This document shows positions 23,018-33,846 of a stretch of 64,000 nucleotides of DNA, piece by piece. The translations under genes and the position numbers were made by a program. Below the pieces are notes generated by a model that was not told where the DNA came from, did no database searches, and saw only the letters and a list, made by a program, of their open reading frames with translations. The number at the start of each line of letters is the position of its first letter. Position 1 is the stretch's first letter. This DNA is from Sophora flavescens (lineage: Eukaryota; Streptophyta; Magnoliopsida; Fabales; Fabaceae): the NCBI GenBank assembly GCA_030762895.1, contig CM061063.1, positions 59,103,196 to 59,167,195 of the forward strand, read 5' to 3'.

Positions 23018-25194
23018 TGACGATCATATCCGAGTCATAATGGCCATAATGACACATTAATGACATTAGATATTTTGGCATGGAAAAGACCATTTTACCC
23101 TTAAGTTGTCATGTGAATTACAAGCTTTGCCATTGTAATTTTGGACCAAAATACCCTAAAACTCACGGCCCCATTATCATCATCATCACTTAGGCAATTT
23201 TTCATTTTCATTTCTTGCTTTCTTTCTCTACAAAGTTCATTTCTTCAAGAACACCATAGTTCGAACTTAGTGATTTTGTGAAGAACATCATAACAATCAT
23301 CCATTTCTTTGATCATCAAGAGGGGATTTCTTCTCTCCTTGATCACTTAACTCTTTCTCTTCACAACTTTTATGAGTTTATGCCTTTAATCATCATGTTC
23401 ATTAATTTATTCAAAGTTCATGAAGCTTTATTCAAAAATTCATAAGAAATTGTAGAAAAAACCTTTTGACTTGAAACCAATTTCTATGAACTCATATTGA
23501 TGTCAATATCTATCATTTAGAATCATGAACTCAAAATAAATTTATTCCTTATTTTTCTAAGCAAGACCGAAGCTATGTAGTTTAGGTGTTCGTGGGTTTT
23601 GTTTAAACTTTAAATCATGATTCATGATTTCATCTCTTAAGACCATGATTCTTATTGTGTATAAGTGATTAGAAAACCAAAAATCAATGTATCTTTTATG
23701 GACTATGTTTCCATTTGATCATTGGGTTTGAGTGAGCCAATGTATCTTTACTGGACTTTGTTTCCAATTTAATGTGATAACTATTGAGGTTCTGAGAGAT
23801 GCAATAGGTTATGGATAATAAACTCCATTGATCGCAATAACTATTGTGTTCTGTGTGGACCAATGAGTTACATTTTTGAACAATAACCTTGGTGTATTGA
23901 GTGATGGCCAGTGAGTTATGTGTTCTTTTGGACACTGTTTTATTTCGTTTTTACAATGGGCCATGTAAAGAGCTTGACCTGCTCAAAACGAAACATAAAG
24001 TTGTGGGATCTCCGGAGATTAGGTATCAAAATAGAGCCTGAATATTGAAGTGTCATGCATTTTTATAAAATGACGATGACTGTCGGGTATGAAACCCTTT
24101 GGATAAAATTATTCTACTGTTTAGATAATTTTTGTATACTGTGAATATCTGGTATATGATGTTTTGTGGGTCGTGTATACGGTTGTCTTATCAAAACTCA
24201 TATATTGGTATCTCACCCTTGCATATCCGTTTGTTGTTTCCTCTTCTATATGGAATGTATATATATATCTGTGTTCAGATGAATCCGGACGCAGTGGATC
24301 TGAACTACTCGGGGGTTCGAGCGCTAATGTTTGACAACGCTGATCAAGGGAACGCCTGGGTGATCAACCCAGGGTCTCGGAGTGCTACCTACATTTATTT
24401 GATGAGGACACTCCGAGGGACTGTAGCTGACGAACCACAGCAGCTTATTCATAGCAGGGAGACGATTGAGGTTTCACTACCTACCATTTGGATGATCCTA
24501 CGGTATTTGGTACAACACGGGGCTTAGAGCATCAACCACCTCCGCACGTTCAGCCTTTACAGCAGGTAGCCCCGGAGTCACCTCCTGAGCCTATAGTCTT
24601 GATCCCGGAGGAGGCACCAGTGGAGATGGAGGAGGATCCGATGGTTGATCAGGACTATGTTCCTCTTGAGGATGGTATAGTCCCGGATATTGGAGAGGGG
24701 GCTGTTGTATCCTCTCCAGATACACCTCCTGGAGGTGGGGGTGTCTAAGCTGGACTCCCCAATGGGTTTCTTTAGTGGTGAACAGCTGTAGGGCCTAGTC
24801 TTTATGGGTAGAGTGAGATTTTTAGATAGTCTGACTTATTGGCTACCGAGAGCCATCTTTTTTAGTAGTGTTCTTCAGACTCCCACTGTGATATAGTTAA
24901 GTTATTTCAGTTTGATGTGATATATGTTTGGCAGTATATGGTGACCTGGTAGGAAAAAGGTCTTATGTAAAACTTTGATGATACATTTGTATGATATATA
25001 GAGATGTATATTATGTAATGGTGTTTGGGTGTGTGTACAGTAAAGAAAATGGAAAAAAATTTAACACCATTTTGGCAAGAATAAGTAATTAGCAAACTTA
25101 TTTTGTTTTCCGAAGGAAACCAGTATTATTGTTGTTAAGTTTGATTTTTGTAACATGTTACATAAATGTAATACCCTGGGAATGGGGTGTCGCA
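23018..25194 (+). mobile_element. Ty3/gypsy-type LTR (about 2.18 kb) followed by primer-binding site
   Basis: Begins TGACGATCATATCCGAGTC and ends GGGAATGGGGTGTCGCA. A primer-site-like TTAGTGGTATTAGAGC (initiator Met tRNA type, one change) follows immediately at 25195. The opening (interrupted phrases of CCATTTTACCCTTAAG and CACGGCCCC) resembles Tekay/Del-type chromovirus LTRs. Only the 5' LTR and the first codons of gag remain. Clade call from memory of such LTRs; moderate. Confidence 0.55.
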
Positions 25195-25211
25195 TTAGTG
25201 GTATTAGAGCT
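25195..25211 (+). other. Primer-binding site (Met tRNA type)
   Basis: TTAGTGGTATTAGAGC directly after the LTR end; one mismatch to the usual TGGTATCAGAGC. Confidence 0.55.
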
Positions 25212-25378
25212 GGTTGAGTCTTTCGGGAAATCTTTGGGAATAGGTCTATTGTGTTGATGTTGTGTGATCTCTGATTGAGATTGTTTGAATTACTTCTTAG
25301 AAGTAATGTGTGATAGTTAGTAAATTCAAGTTTCATTTACTGGTTACCATTTAACTGATTGTGTCTTGTAGGTCAGTT

Positions 25379-25567
25379 ATGGAACCAGAAGTTGCACTTG
25401 GACGTGGACTTGGACTTGGACGTGGACGTGAACGCGGCCATGGAAGAGGTCGTAGAAGTGGTCGTGTTAATGGCCGAGGAAATTTTGAGGAAAATTATGA
25501 GGAAGAGGGAGGTATAGATTTTGTTGCACAAACAATAACGTTATCTTCATTTTATAAAGTTAATTAG
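25379..25567 (+). pseudogene. gag N-terminal remnant (Gly/Arg-rich)
   Basis: ATG about 170 bp after the primer site, 62 codons. The product has RGLGLGRGRERGHGRGRRSG-type Gly/Arg repeats, as at the start of many plant gypsy gag proteins, then an acidic NYEEEGG run and a stop. The rest of gag-pol is absent. An alternative is the Gly/Arg tail of a Mutator transposase. Confidence 0.4.
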
Positions 25568-26159
25568 CTTTAAATAAATCATGGTGTTTCGATTACTTTA
25601 TGCCACATTTTTTTTGTGATGTCAATTTATAATGGCCTTAGTGATGATGTTGTGAGTAATTTCTTTTAGCACATACAGGGATTCGGTTATTTCTTCCTGA
25701 GCATTGGACACATATTGAATTAATTGGACATATACAAATACTGACATTGCATACCGATAAATAGGTAAATAATGCATAGGTAAATTGCATTCTGATAAGC
25801 AAATAATTGCCATGCTGTTAAAAAATTTGTTGGACCAAATTTGGTAAAAAATAAAATACAGGGACCAAAATCACACATTGTCAAAAAATGGGGGACTAAA
25901 AATGCAACTAAGCCAATTAAAAAATTATAAGATAAATATTTAATGATTTTTTTTTCTAGGTGGGCTTGACGTGTTGGTCCCACACTGCCACGTCATCAAC
26001 GTCAGTTAGTAAATTGATGGCAGATGGACGGAGGGACCAAAAGTGCAACTTTAAAAAAATTGAAGGACCAAATTTGTTAAATAAAAACACAGAGACCAAA
26101 ATCACACATTAACAAAAGTTGAGGGACCAAAACTGCAATTAAGCCATCTGCTATATAAT

Positions 26160-29100
26160 ACAACAGTTTTTCATAAGATCATAGTGTAAACAGTTCAAAC
26201 GTCTTTACCAACATAGATCAACGACGTAATAATGTTAATGCTAGGTCGTTGCTCAGAAGCAATGCGCTGTATAGCTCGAGTACAGTGTCAAATGAGCAAG
26301 GGTCGCTACATCACCGCCTGGATATAGTGAAAAATAAGCAAGGGTTCCCACATTTTTGTGGACGAGTGTGGGTAAAGAAATTAGTTCACGAGAGTAGGAT
26401 TCGCTTTAGAATTTGGAATATAGGCACACTTACAGGTAAATCAATGGAAATAGTTGACACTATGATTAAGAGGAGGATCAATTTCATGTGCCTACAAGAA
26501 ACTAAGTGGGTGAGAGAGAAGACAAAGGAATTAGACTCTTCGAGTTTTAAGCTTTGGTATACTGGCAAAGTAAAATCGAGAAATCGGGTGGGCATAATTG
26601 TGGATAAATATTGGAAGAATGATATTGTGGATGTAAAAAAGGTTGGAGATATGATCATTGCCCTAAAATTTGTAGTGGAACAAGACACCTTTAATGTGAT
26701 TAGTGCTTACGCACCTCAGGTAGGGTTAGAAGAACACTTCAAGGTAAAATTTAGGGAGGATTTAGAAGGCCTAATTCAGGAAATATCGCTAGGTGAAAAA
26801 ATTTTCTTAGGAGGGGATCTAAATGGGCATGTAGAGAGGGCACCTAGAGGTTACGACGGTTTGCATGGGGGATATGGCCTACGGGAGGTAGGTGAGGGTA
26901 AGTCTATTCTGGACTTTTCATCTGCTTTCGATCTTACTATAGCCAATACGTGTTTTAGGAAACATGAGGAGTATCTTATCACGTACAAAAGTGGGGTGAC
27001 AAGCTCTCAAATAGATTTCTTTCTTATTAGGAGATTGGATAGAAAGATTTGCTTGGACGGTAAAGTCATACCTGGAGAGAGCTTGACTACCCAACATAGA
27101 GTCTTGGTCATGGATGTAGGAGGTAAAAGGAGTGTGAAGAGAAGAGGCCACGAAAAGGTTTCAAGGATTAAGTGGTGGCAGCTGAAGGGTGAAAAACAAA
27201 GGATCTTCCAACACAAGGTTTTGGAGGGAGGGTTTTGGGAGGCAAACGGAAGTGCAAATGATATGTGTGGGATTAGGAAGGTAGCTATAGAGACGCTTGG
27301 TGAATCAAGAGGATTCGGACCTAGGGGTAAAGAATCCTGGTGATGGGATGAAAGTGCGCAAGCTAAGGTTCGGGTTAAAAGAGAATATTTTAAAGCTTGG
27401 TCTTTATGTAAAAATGCTGAAAATTGGGAAAATTATAAGGTGACCAAAAAAGAGACCAATAAGGCAGTGAGCGAAGCTAGAACTAAAGCTTTTGACGGGT
27501 TGTACCAATCCTTAGGCACCAAAGATGGTGAGAAATCTATTTATAGGCTTGCTAAAAATAGGGCAAGAAAGACAAGAGACTTGGACCAGGTGAAGTGTAT
27601 TAAGGATGAAGAAGGTAGAGTTTTGGTTAAGGAACAAGATATTAAAGATAGATGGAAGAATTATTTCCACAAGTTATTTAATGAAGGATTTGAAGTTTTA
27701 TCATGCTCGTGGGTGCTTGGCATCAGAGAGGAGGACCCAAATTACACTTTTTATCGTAGAATCCAAGAGCTTGAGGTAAAAGAAGCTTTGAGAATGATGG
27801 ATATTGGCAGGGCAGTTGGACCGGACAATATACTGGTGGAGGTTTGGAAGAGTCTAGGAAATAGAGGCATTAGTTGGCTCACGAAGTTTTTTAACGAGAT
27901 TATGAGGTCAAAGAAAATGTCGGAGGAATGGAGGAGAAGCACTTTAGTTCCGATTTACAAGAACAAGGGATATATACAAAATTGTGTAAATTATAGGGGG
28001 ATTAAGCTTATGAGTCATACTATGATGCTATGGGAAATGGTGCTTGAACGGAGACTAAGAAAAGAAACCAAAATCACCGACAACCAATTTGGTTTTATGC
28101 CCAGGAGGTCGACCATGGAAGCAATTTACTTGCTACGACGAGTGATGGAACAATATAGAAGGGATCAAAAAGATTTACATATGGCCTTCATTGATTTGGA
28201 GAAAGCGTATGATAGGGTGCCAAGAGAGGTTTTGTGGAAATCCCTAGAAAAGAAAGGTGTTCGAATTGCCTATATTTGAGCTATCAAGGATATGTATGAG
28301 GGGGCCACGACTAGTGTGAGAACGCAGGGTGGAGCCACAGAAGATTTCCCGATAACCATAAGTCTGCACCAAGGGTCAGCTTTAAGCCCCTATCTTTTTA
28401 CCTTGGTCTTGGATGTACTTACGGAGCACATTCAAGAGCCAGCACCGCGATGCATGCTTTTCGCAGATGATATAGTTCTAGTTGGAGAGTCGAGAGATGA
28501 TATAAATGGAAGGTTGGAGACTCGAAGTCAAGCTTTAGAAGCACATGACTTCCGTTTGAGTAGAAGCAAGATAGAGTATATGAAATGTAAGTTTAGCAAA
28601 AGGCGAAACACCTCTAGCTTAGAGGTGAAAGTTGGAGATCACAACATACCACAAGTCACACGGTTTAAATATCTTGGGTCTATTGTACAAAATGACGGAG
28701 AAATTGGGGGAGATGTAAACCATCGGATTCAATCAGGGTGGTCGAAATGGAGGAAGGCTTCGGGTTTTGTGTGATAAAAAGGTACTTGTTAAGCTTAAGG
28801 GAAAATTTTACCGTACAACTATTAGACTGGCGATGTTGTATGGGACGGAATGTTGGGCGGTAAAAAATCAACACGAGAGTAAAATCATTGTAACAGAGCG
28901 GAAAAACTAGACGTGATAGGATTATGAATGATAGCATTAGAGAGAGTTGGGGTAGAACCTATTATAGAAAAGATGGTTGAATCTCGACTTAGGTGGTTTG
29001 AACATGTATGGATGAGACATTTAGATTCTGTAGTAAGGAGGGTGGACCAGGTGGAGAGCAATCCAATAGCTAGAGACAGAGGTAGGCCAAGAAAAACTAT

Positions 29101-29241
29101 AGGAGAAACTATTAAGAAAGATTTGGAGGCCAATGATTTAACTATTAAGTTATTAACATGATTCATGATAGAACATTATGACGCCGTATGATCCATGTAG
29201 CCGATCCCACCTAGTAGGATAAGGCTTGGTTGTTGTTGTTG
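26160..29241 (+). mobile_element. RTE-type LINE retrotransposon, near full length
   Basis: Encodes endonuclease and reverse transcriptase without a separate first ORF and ends in GGTTGTTGTTGTTG (29228-29241), the TTG-type tail of plant RTE elements rather than poly-A. The 5' border is approximate, immediately beside the Mutator-like right end. No clear target duplication was found. Confidence 0.8.
26249..29160 (+). pseudogene. LINE endonuclease-reverse transcriptase (RTE clade), few lesions
   Basis: Single frame (26249-28774) interrupted by only two stops. The N-terminal AP-endonuclease domain shows RIWNIGTLTGKS, CLQETKW, ISAYAPQVG, GGDLNGHV and SQIDFFLIRR. The reverse transcriptase shows AVGPDNI, YKNKG, NYRGIKL, NQFGFMPRRST, FIDLEKAYDRVPR, LHQGSALSPYLF and the catalytic FADDIVL. 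The C-terminal part (28928-29160) has LRWFEHVWMRHLDSVVRRV and GRPRKT. Lesions: TGA at 27341-27343 within a Trp-rich WWWDES segment (TGG to TGA); TGA at 28277-28279 where the family has Arg (CGA to TGA); a small deletion/frameshift near 28768; and a deletion of roughly 20-25 bp near 28895. Such enzymes copy RNA at a nicked genomic target. Confidence 0.85.
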
Positions 29242-29376
29242 ATAAATATACTAATGTAGAAATAGGTGTATGAAATCCTGACCATAGATTAAGGTTAATG
29301 TGTGAAATTTGCGAATACAGAGAATCCGTAACAAGTTAGTTTGAGATTCCATTGAAAAAAGGTCAAGACTACTTAC

Positions 29377-29452
29377 TGATAGCACTTCCGATAGCACAAG
29401 CCCAAAGGATTCTCATGGACCACTTGTCCGCAACTACTCCTCCGGTTCCCAT
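29377..29452 (-). CDS. Possible first coding exon of a host gene (small protein)
   Basis: Minus-strand ATG at 29452 in a good context opens MGTGGVVADKWSMRILWAC, then AIGSAI, and ends at a strong donor (A|GTAAGT). The segment is a short hydrophobic stretch after a basic residue and could start a single-pass membrane protein. The next exons are not found; the LINE and Mutator-like element lie where the intron would continue. I do not recognise the gene. Confidence 0.35.
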
Positions 29453-29659
29453 GGCATGTAGTAAAGGGCAGAAAACCTTGCTCTGAACTGAAGCATGAGA
29501 TGTGGAAGTTCATATACAATAGCTAAAGAAAAAACAAGCAAAACTTGTTGAACTATCAATGAAGTATCACATCCATTCAACACAAGCAAGACAAATCCTG
29601 TTTAATGGTTACGAGTATTATAATCGAATTTTTATTTTCTCAATTAAGAATATTATATT

Positions 29660-30165
29660 TTCTTAGTGGTAAACCAAAGCTACCAGTTCCAGCTCAAAGC
29701 ATACAGCGACTTTAACGGGGTAGGTTGCTTGGGTTCATGTAAATCCATCACTGGATTTTGCATCTTCCTTGACCCACTCTAATTTATTATCACTCCAAGA
29801 AAAACACGTACCGTCTCTAATGGTCATCATCAAAGGCAGAATATATGGCACTAGCAGTCACCACATGTGAGATTCAGTGGCTATGGCTCACTTGTTCCCC
29901 ACTTCCCTTCAAAACCTGCACAGCTGTGCATTTCCTTCAAGCAACCTGCCCTCCTACACTGATAACCAGGCTACAATACATCCCGAAGAAAATACTTTCC
30001 ATGAGCTTGTACATGAGAAAGTCATTGCAGATTTGCATGCCTATCTCTTCCAAGGCTCAATAAGAAGACTGCAGACATATACACAAAACTTCCTAGCTGG
30101 GCATGCTCGACATACATGCGTCAAATTCAGAAGTTCATTTTCTCCAATATACAAAGTTACATAGT
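29660..30165 (+). pseudogene. Copia RNase H / integrase-proximal relic
   Basis: Several frames give the C-terminal blocks of Copia polyproteins in order: LKAYSDFNGVGC, SITGFCIFL, ALAVTTCEIQWL, DNQATIHPEENTFHE, HEKVIADLH and ADIYTKL. Each is in a different frame or split by stops, so this is an old fragment without LTRs. Confidence 0.7.
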
Positions 30166-30400
30166 CATATGATTAGCAAACAAAATCTTTCAGAATAAAG
30201 AGGTAAATTGTATAAGCTTATGCTTTCATTTACAAATAAAAATAAGGAAAAAACTTCAATAAAGTTCTTCAGGTGTGATGAGCCAAAATAGTGGACGGCA
30301 AAGTATGTAAGAGCTGAACATAGGTTATTCCACGAAATCAAAAGAAAACCTTACTCACTCGCTATTAAACTGTATTGATGCAACTAAATCTTCCAAGACA
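30166..30400. other. AT-rich stretch, no gene seen
   Basis: Likely intron of the host gene whose exon follows; no other signal. Confidence 0.4.
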
Positions 30401-30518
30401 CCCGAGAAGCATCCCTGGATGCAAGTTTTCTGATGACGATCAAAGAGCTGCAAATACCGGTCGGGGTCATGATGATGACAGTTCAAAATGGGAGCATGAC
30501 AAATTTGAGGGTCCCAAG

Positions 30519-30724
30519 TGTAGAAGAATGAAGTAAACTGTAATTTTCATTAATTAAATGGAATGTTACAGGCTGCCATTTATATATACAGAGCAGAGCT
30601 AAGGTTGTTACAGCAATTTGAAATCAAAATAGGAGATAAGGATTACAAGAGATAAGAGCAAATCAGAACAACTAATAGGTTACAACAGAAAGATAATGAC
30701 AGCCAGGTAGTTAGGATTCCTATA
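30519..30724 (-). repeat. Copia-1 3' LTR
   Basis: About 206 bp, nearly identical to 34909-34962 plus 40487-40632. Contains a TATATATAAAT-like TATA on the minus strand. Confidence 0.85.
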
Positions 30725-33700
30725 CGCCCCCTCAAGATGGTGGAGGAATCAGCAACACCAATCTTGGACCTGAGAAGTTGGAACCGCGTGGTTGGTAAGG
30801 GCTTTGTGAGAAGATCAGCAAGTTGATTGCTAGAGGGAATGCGCAACACCTGAAGAGCTTTGGAAGCAACTAAATCACGGACAAAGTGATAGTCTCTAGC
30901 AAGATGCTTCATTCTAGAATGAAAAACTGGATTTGCACAGAGATAAGTAGCCCCAAGATTGTCAGAGTGAACTAGAGGCTTGCTGAAAAGTGGGTGATGC
31001 AATTCCTTAAGTAGTTGCTGGATCCAAAGAAGTTCTGTAGTTGTAGAAGCAATAGTCATGTACTCAGCTTCTGTGGTGGATTTTGCAACAGTGTTTTGTT
31101 TCTTGCAAGACCAAGAAATAGGATTGGAGCCAAAGTAAACAATGTAAGCACCTGTCGACTTGCAATCTGTAGTATCTCCTGCCCAATCCGAATCACAAAA
31201 TGCTTGAAGAGTAGAAGTTGAATTTCGGAGAAGGTGGAGGCCATGATCAATGGTTCCCTTTAGATATCTTAGCACACGCTTGGCTGCCTGGAAGTGTAGA
31301 TCAGTGGGACGATGCATAAACTGAGAAAGTCGATTTACAGGAAAGGAAATGTCAGGCCTTGTGAGTGATAAATACTGAAGAGATCCAACTAAGCGCCTGT
31401 AAGAAGTAACATCACAAGAGGGCGAGTCTGCAGGAGCAATGAGGGAGGAGCTTGTGGGCATTGGAGTTAAGATTGGCTTGGATTCCTGCATATTAAAGGA
31501 ATGTAGAAGCTCTCTAACATAGTGGTGTTGGGTTAGAAATAATCCCTGTGCTGTTGGCAAGAATTCAATGCCAAGAAAGTGACTAGGACTGCCAAGATTT
31601 TTGAGGGAAAATTTGTGAGATAGAGCTCCTTGAAACTGCCTTAAGAAGGCACTATCATTTGCAGTAAGTAACAAGTCATCCACATAGACAAGAAAATAAG
31701 CCAACACCTGATCAGTTTTGTAGATAAAGAGTGAAGTATCAGATTTGGCATTTGTAAAACCATAGTCCAGCAAAAAGGATCGAAGTGCATGATACCAGGC
31801 TCGAGGTGCCTGCTTGAGGCCATAAAGTGACTTATGCAGCTTACAAACATATGAAGGCTGAGCAGGGTTGACAAACCCGTATGGTGGAGCCATATAAATG
31901 TCCTCTTGTATGGTTCCATTCAAAAAGGCATTGTTGACATCCATGTGAGACAAAGTCCAGCCTTTAGAGAGAGCAAGACAGAGAACAAGTTTAATTGTCT
32001 GAGGCTTAATGACTGGACTAAAAGTTTCTGAATAGTCAATCCCTGGTTGTTGATGAAATCCTTTTGCAACCAATCGAGCTTTGTAACGAGAAATGGAACC
32101 ATCAGGATTTCTTTTGATCCGAAACACCCATTTACATCCTATAATGTTGTATTGATCCTTAGGAGGAACAAGATACCAAGTGCCATTAGCAAGGAGTGCA
32201 TTGAACTCCTCACTCATTGCTATTTTCCATTCAGAGAGTTTAATGGCTTGAGAAGCACAAGATGGCTCAACTGATGAAGGAAGAGTAAACTTGCTTACAG
32301 CATGGATTTTCTTTGGTTTGTGTATGCCATTCTTTGATCTTGTTACCATAGGATGATGAGGTAAGGGAGCATCCAAGGAAGGTACTACTGCAGGAGGAGT
32401 TGTTGTTGATATATGAAGATCATCACACGGCTGCAAGATGGGAGATGACTCAAGAGACTCAGTTGGTGAGGACAGAACAGGACTGGAGTTAGGAAACTCA
32501 TGAGGTATAGGTTGGGAACATACAGGAGAGGAAATTGAATTTGAGTTGGTTAAGGGAAGAGAATCTGGATGAGGATTAGAGATAGGGGATGAATCAGGGA
32601 AAGAGTTGGATTTGAACAAGTCAAAGTTTGTTGGAAGGGAAGGTGTGTGGGACTGAGATAGATTTGAATTGGAGTTAGATATGGATAAAGGATCATATGA
32701 CAATTTTGAAAAGGGAAAAATGTCCTCAACAAACTGAACATGCCGTGAAGTGTAGAGTTTGTTGGTGAGAGAATTGTAGCAAAGATAGGCACTTTGAGAG
32801 GAGCTGTAACCAAGGAAGACACAGGGTTGGGATTTGGGTTGAAGTTTGTTGTCAACATAAGGAGAAAGCCAAGGGTAGCAAAGACAACCGAAGGTTTTTA
32901 ATTTTGTGTAGTTGGGTTTGATTTGGAATAGCTTGTGGAGTGGAGATTGCATAGATAAGCTTGGAGTGGGAAGGCGATTTATTAGGTATGCTGCTATTTG
33001 AAGTGAGTAACACCAAAATGTGGGTGGAAGAGAGGCATGATTCAGTAAACATCTTGTAGTTTCTACAAGATGTCTGTGTTTCCTTTCTGAAAGTCCATTG
33101 TGTTCTGGTGTATATGGAGGAGTGGTAAGATGAGAAATGCCATGTTGCTGGAAAAATGGTCTAAGTTTAAGATATTCCCCACCATTATCAGAATATACAG
33201 TTTTAATCCTGCAATTTAGTTGGTTTTCGACTAATGACTTGAAGGTTGGAAAGATAATGGAAACATCAGATTTGAATTTAATTGGATATAACCATACATA
33301 TTTGGAATAATGATCAATAAAGATAACATAGTAGCGAAAACCATTTATTGAATGAAAAGGAGCAGGGCCCCAAACATCTGAAAAGACAAGATCAAGAGGC
33401 TTATTGCTAAACAAAGTAGACTTATGGAAAGCCAGTTTATGACTTTTATTTGCAAGACAATCAAGACACTTGGTGTTGGAGGTTACAAAAGGAATGTTAT
33501 TGTTTTTGAGAGCATGGTGAAGAATTCTGGAATCAGGGTGGCCCAAGCGATGATGCCACAGAGCAGCAGAAGGAGACTTGACAGAATGATGGACTTGAGG
33601 ACTTGAAGGAGTGAAAGGCAGCTTGTAGAGATGATCTTCAGTTCTTCCTTGCAGCAGTATCTTCCTCGTTGCCAAATCCTTGACCTCAAAATGCCATGGA

Positions 33701-33846
33701 AAAAATTCAAGTGAAACTTGATTAGTTTGGCATAACTGAGAAACAGAAACCAGATTTTGTGTAACAGTAGGAACATATTGGATATCAGAAAGATGTAGAG
33801 ACTTATGAGGTGTTTTTAAAGTAGAAGAACCAATTGCTTTAATCAT
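30643..33846 (-). CDS. Copia-1 pol polyprotein: integrase, reverse transcriptase, RNase H (1,067 codons open)
   Basis: Long open frame of RE1/RE2-type plant Copia. In order: GAG-pre-integrase (LWHHRLGHPDS, CLDCLANKSHK), integrase core (VFSDVWGPAP, FIDHYSKYVWLYPIK, YSDNGGEY, HNGLSERKHRH), LINRLPTPSL, reverse transcriptase (CKWVFRIKRNPDGS, MDVNNAFLNG, LYGLKQAPRAW, YVDDLLL) and RNase H (DSDWAGDTTDCKSTGAY, STTEAEY, HSDNLGATYL). The frame overlaps the 3' LTR. Protease and gag lie upstream in other frames, so expression of a full polyprotein is blocked, though this part has no internal stop. It would copy element RNA and insert the DNA copy. Confidence 0.85.
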   Translation of the reverse strand: MIKAIGSSTLKTPHKSLHLSDIQYVPTVTQNLVSVSQLCQTNQVSLEFFPWHFEVKDLATRKILLQGRTEDHLYKLPFTPSSPQVHHSVKSPSAALWHHRLGHPDSRILHHALKNNNIPFVTSNTKCLDCLANKSHKLAFHKSTLFSNKPLDLVFSDVWGPAPFHSINGFRYYVIFIDHYSKYVWLYPIKFKSDVSIIFPTFKSLVENQLNCRIKTVYSDNGGEYLKLRPFFQQHGISHLTTPPYTPEHNGLSERKHRHLVETTRCLLNHASLPPTFWCYSLQIAAYLINRLPTPSLSMQSPLHKLFQIKPNYTKLKTFGCLCYPWLSPYVDNKLQPKSQPCVFLGYSSSQSAYLCYNSLTNKLYTSRHVQFVEDIFPFSKLSYDPLSISNSNSNLSQSHTPSLPTNFDLFKSNSFPDSSPISNPHPDSLPLTNSNSISSPVCSQPIPHEFPNSSPVLSSPTESLESSPILQPCDDLHISTTTPPAVVPSLDAPLPHHPMVTRSKNGIHKPKKIHAVSKFTLPSSVEPSCASQAIKLSEWKIAMSEEFNALLANGTWYLVPPKDQYNIIGCKWVFRIKRNPDGSISRYKARLVAKGFHQQPGIDYSETFSPVIKPQTIKLVLCLALSKGWTLSHMDVNNAFLNGTIQEDIYMAPPYGFVNPAQPSYVCKLHKSLYGLKQAPRAWYHALRSFLLDYGFTNAKSDTSLFIYKTDQVLAYFLVYVDDLLLTANDSAFLRQFQGALSHKFSLKNLGSPSHFLGIEFLPTAQGLFLTQHHYVRELLHSFNMQESKPILTPMPTSSSLIAPADSPSCDVTSYRRLVGSLQYLSLTRPDISFPVNRLSQFMHRPTDLHFQAAKRVLRYLKGTIDHGLHLLRNSTSTLQAFCDSDWAGDTTDCKSTGAYIVYFGSNPISWSCKKQNTVAKSTTEAEYMTIASTTTELLWIQQLLKELHHPLFSKPLVHSDNLGATYLCANPVFHSRMKHLARDYHFVRDLVASKALQVLRIPSSNQLADLLTKPLPTTRFQLLRSKIGVADSSTILRGRIGILTTWLSLSFCCNLLVVLICSYLL

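Larger units (their letters stand above)
20365..26145. mobile_element. Mutator-like element (5.8 kb) with nested hAT and gypsy insertions
   Basis: Inverted ends: left GATTTAATTACAGTTTTGAT and complemented right GGCTTAATTGCAGTTTTGGT. Similarity continues inward for about 200 bp through TTTTGGTCCCTCCGTCCA and GTGGCAGTGTGGGACC. It is flanked by 9-bp direct repeats ATCTGATAT (20356-20364) and ATCTGCTAT (26146-26154), one mismatch apart. The right arm carries a second partial copy of the terminal repeat at about 25826-25925. Short exon-like pieces inside may be remnants of a transposase or of a captured gene. Confidence 0.65.

Noticed and set aside
20365..26145. Helitron explanation for the 5.8-kb element
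   Set aside because: The ends are inverted repeats with a 9-bp direct duplication, and there is no TC start or hairpin-CTRR end.
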